Notes under the pieces: model-generated
Databases searched by the model: none
What the model was told of the DNA's origin: nothing
The model's input: the letters and a program-made list of their open reading frames with translations, nothing else
Made by a program: the position numbers and the translations under genes
Shown: in pieces, positions 61,848 to 64,000 of the stretch
How positions within the stretch are numbered: position 1 is the stretch's first letter
Layout of the letters: every line of letters begins with the position of its first letter
From: Bacteroidia bacterium
GTDB taxonomy: Bacteria > Bacteroidota > Bacteroidia > Palsa-965
Reading direction: 5' to 3'
Assembly: GCA_023151315.1 (NCBI GenBank)
Contig: JAKLJE010000003.1
Span: 99,448-163,447, forward strand
DNA length: 64,000 nucleotides

Positions 61848-62591
61848 TCAGATCAGACCGGCCTTACGAAGCTTGTCTACGTCTTCAGGAACATCAATTG
61901 AAATCGTTTCCATTTCAGTATATCCTGTTCGGATTTTATAACCGTTTTCCAGCCAACGCAACTGTTCCAGCGATTCTGCTGTTTCGAGAATTCCGGGTTC
62001 GAGCTGAGTGATGTGTCGCAGTACTTCAATTCTGTAGCCGTAAATCCCGATGTGCTTGTAAAAAGTATGCTGTTTCAGCCATTCATTTTTTTCCGCTCCG
62101 CGAATAAACGGTATGCAGGAGCGACTGAAGTACATTCCGTTGGCTTTATTGTCCAACACTACTTTCATCACATTGGGATTATCGAGATCGTGCGGATCGG
62201 AAAGTTTTTTCACCAGTGTTCCGATTTGTACTTCTGCATCATTAAACAATGATGCAAGTAAGTCAATCTGCTCAGGTTTAATGAATGGTTCATCACCCTG
62301 AATATTAATAACCGCATCCCAGTTTCCTCCGTCAATCGAAACAGCTTCTGCACAACGATCCGTTCCGCTGCGGTGATGCTCACCGGTCATGATTACATTA
62401 CCACCGAAGCTCCGGACTTCGTCCGCAATTCTTTGATCATCTGTGGCTACTGCAACTTTTGAGAGGAGTTTCGCTGCGGAAGACTGCTCATACACTCTAC
62501 GGATCATAGTTTTACCATTGAGATCAATCAATGGTTTTCCAGGAAAACGTGTTGATGCAAAACGAGCAGGAATTATTCCGAATATTTTCAC
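61848..62591 (-). CDS. kdsB: 3-deoxy-manno-octulosonate cytidylyltransferase
   Basis: 247 residues from GTG (no ATG near), the usual KdsB length. The N terminus IIPARFASTRFPGKPLID carries the CTP-binding motif, and the later INIQGDEPFIKPEQIDLL and KHIGIYGYRIEVL segments are diagnostic. It makes CMP-Kdo for lipid A-core synthesis, showing the cell has lipopolysaccharide. The preceding gene's stop is nine bases before its start, so both probably share a transcript. Confidence 0.96.
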   Translation of the reverse strand: MKIFGIIPARFASTRFPGKPLIDLNGKTMIRRVYEQSSAAKLLSKVAVATDDQRIADEVRSFGGNVIMTGEHHRSGTDRCAEAVSIDGGNWDAVINIQGDEPFIKPEQIDLLASLFNDAEVQIGTLVKKLSDPHDLDNPNVMKVVLDNKANGMYFSRSCIPFIRGAEKNEWLKQHTFYKHIGIYGYRIEVLRHITQLEPGILETAESLEQLRWLENGYKIRTGYTEMETISIDVPEDVDKLRKAGLI

Positions 62592-62600
62592 TCCGTAAAA

Positions 62601-64000
62601 TTAATGGGTGATAATCATTCTGCCTAAACGGATTTCACCGTTCGTGCTGATGATCTTAATCAGGTAGCTTCCGGATTCCAGCTCCGCAGAAACAAAATGC
62701 GTGTTACCGCTCTGAGTTAATGATTCTGAATGTACAATAGAACCGGTTACATCGTGAATTTCCAGTACTGATCCTTTGAGCTCTGATTGAGTTTGTATTG
62801 TGAAATCGCCGGAACTTGGATTCGGGAATAATTGCATTCCATACTGCAGTCCGTTTTCAAGAATACCTACATCATTGATCGTAAACGTTGCCGAGAATGC
62901 AGTGCATCCGTTGGAGTCGGCAATCTGCACATAGTATGTTCCGTTTTGAGTTGCTGTGTAGGATTGACTCGTTGCTCCGTTGATCGGTGAAGAATTGTAA
63001 AACCACTGATATGAAAATGCCGGAGTGGAAGTCAGTACACTCATGTTCTGCGAAATCACCGGAACCGATGGAGGAGAGAACAGATTTAAAGTTACGGTAT
63101 CAGAAGCGGAACATCCGTTTGCATCCGTTCCTGTTACTGTATATGTCGTGCTGCTCGTCGGTCCGAATGTAGGACATGCAATTGTTGAATCACTCACTCC
63201 GAAATTCGGAGCCCATGCATAATTCACACCGCCGCTTGCGCACATCTGAATGCTGGTACTCTGGCAAAATCCTGTATCAGGACCTGCAGTAATAACCGGA
63301 TTGCTGAATACAGTAACTGTTACCTGACTCTGACTGCTGCAGGTATTTGTGTCAGTGATAATCACACTGTAAACACCACCGGTTGATACTGTGATGCTCT
63401 GCGTTGTATCCGTTGTACTCCATACAAAAGAGGCGCCGCTGTTGGTTGTGTCAACAGCTGTAAGTGTTACGTTACCTCCTTGACAGAATCCCAATGGCCC
63501 GCTGGATTGAATTGCCGGTCCGGGAAGCGGGACAACAGTAACAGTCATGGTGTCGTAATCTGTGCACCCGTAATTATTGGTCAAAGCAACGATATAAGTT
63601 GTGGTTGATGTAGGTGTTGCAACCGGTGCAAAAGGATTGCTGAGATCCAACGAACCGGAAGGAGACCATACCATGGTATCAATTCCGCCAAAGGAACTGC
63701 TTGCGCCCAACTGAACAGCATCTCCGAGACAGATACTTGTGTCGGAAGTTACAGTTGTTGTAAGCTGGCAATATTTAATCGTGTTGTAATCTTCCAATGT
63801 TCCTGCACCTTTGCTTTGTCCGGTCAGATAAATATTGCCAAGCGTATCTGTGAACATTGCGAACGACTGATCAGAATTGTTGGCAGGGCCGTTATACTTC
63901 ACGAGCCACTCCATGGCTCCAAGACTGTCGTACTTGAAAGTGATATAGTTGTTGTTCGAGCCGGTGTTATAACTGTAGCCGGTAACGTAGAGATTTCCGA
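62601..64000 (-). CDS. Secreted SBBP/Ig-like protein with T9SS domain (5' end missing)
   Basis: The frame stays open to the right edge of the window, so the gene begins outside; at least 466 codons are present. The visible N-terminal part resembles a propeller (SBBP) repeat: GNLYVTGYSYNTGSNNNYITF. Four Ig/PKD-like domains follow (about residues 60-390 of the visible part) with motifs such as ICLGDAVQLGAS, FCQGGNVTLTAV and CSASDTVTL. The last 80 residues are a type A sorting domain (LFPNPSSGDFTIQT...SGSYLIKI). Surface protein. It precedes kdsB by nine bases. Confidence 0.87.
   Translation of the reverse strand, partial: GNLYVTGYSYNTGSNNNYITFKYDSLGAMEWLVKYNGPANNSDQSFAMFTDTLGNIYLTGQSKGAGTLEDYNTIKYCQLTTTVTSDTSICLGDAVQLGASSSFGGIDTMVWSPSGSLDLSNPFAPVATPTSTTTYIVALTNNYGCTDYDTMTVTVVPLPGPAIQSSGPLGFCQGGNVTLTAVDTTNSGASFVWSTTDTTQSITVSTGGVYSVIITDTNTCSSQSQVTVTVFSNPVITAGPDTGFCQSTSIQMCASGGVNYAWAPNFGVSDSTIACPTFGPTSSTTYTVTGTDANGCSASDTVTLNLFSPPSVPVISQNMSVLTSTPAFSYQWFYNSSPINGATSQSYTATQNGTYYVQIADSNGCTAFSATFTINDVGILENGLQYGMQLFPNPSSGDFTIQTQSELKGSVLEIHDVTGSIVHSESLTQSGNTHFVSAELESGSYLIKIISTNGEIRLGRMIITH

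Overview
The window reads as chromosomal DNA of a Bacteroidota bacterium, most likely from the Flavobacteriales or a nearby lineage. Four lines of evidence support this. Five large secreted proteins carry signal peptides, and all end in a type IX secretion (T9SS) type A sorting domain (the YPNP...GxYxI pattern). Start codons are often preceded by the Bacteroidota -7 promoter element TAnnTTTG rather than by a Shine-Dalgarno sequence. Several phylum-typical genes are present: the small histone H1-like protein, the HU-CCDC81/SPOR protein, a DUF4296 lipoprotein and a DUF5723-like outer membrane protein. The order coaX - outer membrane protein - lptC - ppiD is also familiar from this phylum. The genus cannot be told from the sequence alone.

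Layout. 1-2.2 kb: end of the elongasome pair mrdA-rodA. 2.7-6.3 kb: a giant secreted beta-helix protein. 6.5-12.0 kb: leftward envelope operon (coaX, an outer membrane protein, lptC, a small membrane protein, ppiD) containing a G-rich intergenic repeat. 12.1-12.9 kb: a YdeI-like protein and a histone H1-like protein. 13.5-16.0 kb: a secreted seven-bladed propeller protein. 16.0-17.0 kb: a gene-poor, repeat-rich tRNA-Phe locus holding one intact tRNA plus broken copies. 17.0-18.6 kb: xseAB. 18.7-29.2 kb: mixed housekeeping genes (a possible carotenoid-type membrane protein, lipoproteins, EamA transporter, HMA protein-aldehyde dehydrogenase pair, SRAP, GNAT, SDR, NAD-epimerase, tyrS). 29.3-30.6 kb: an AT-rich accessory patch with an Imm11-like immunity gene and a small membrane protein, each followed by a copy of the same 3' tail. 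30.7-35.2 kb: two secreted amidohydrolase-family proteins. 35.3-42.4 kb: cytochrome b-like and c proteins, HflX, L,D-transpeptidase, an MsbA-like exporter and a thioesterase. 42.7-46.0 kb: a large T9SS protein. 46.1-49.5 kb: a BchE-like B12/radical SAM enzyme, a dihydrouridine synthase and a CPBP protease. 49.5-50.1 kb: tRNA-Ser followed by a nested repeat array. 50.1-64.0 kb: asparaginase, TatD, lipocalin-like lipoprotein, heptosyltransferase-like GT9, another T9SS protein, SpoIIE phosphatase, Lol-type permease, RbfA, HemJ, response regulator, HU-CCDC81/SPOR protein, FAD protein, KdsB, and the end of a further T9SS protein.

Functional themes. Many genes build or maintain the envelope: PBP2/RodA and a YcbB-type L,D-transpeptidase for peptidoglycan; LptC, KdsB, GT9 and an MsbA-like exporter for lipopolysaccharide; PpiD and a LolC/E-like permease for outer membrane protein and lipoprotein traffic; and T9SS cargo for the surface. 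No complete new defence or biosynthetic system is visible. The points most worth a second look are: the BchE-like enzyme without chlorophyll genes; TyrRS and CoaX copies with altered signature residues; the decayed tRNA-Phe array with an inserted 18-bp palindrome; the Imm11 cassettes with duplicated tails; the nested repeats after tRNA-Ser; and the recurring -7 box placed 4-7 nt before start codons, which predicts leaderless mRNAs.
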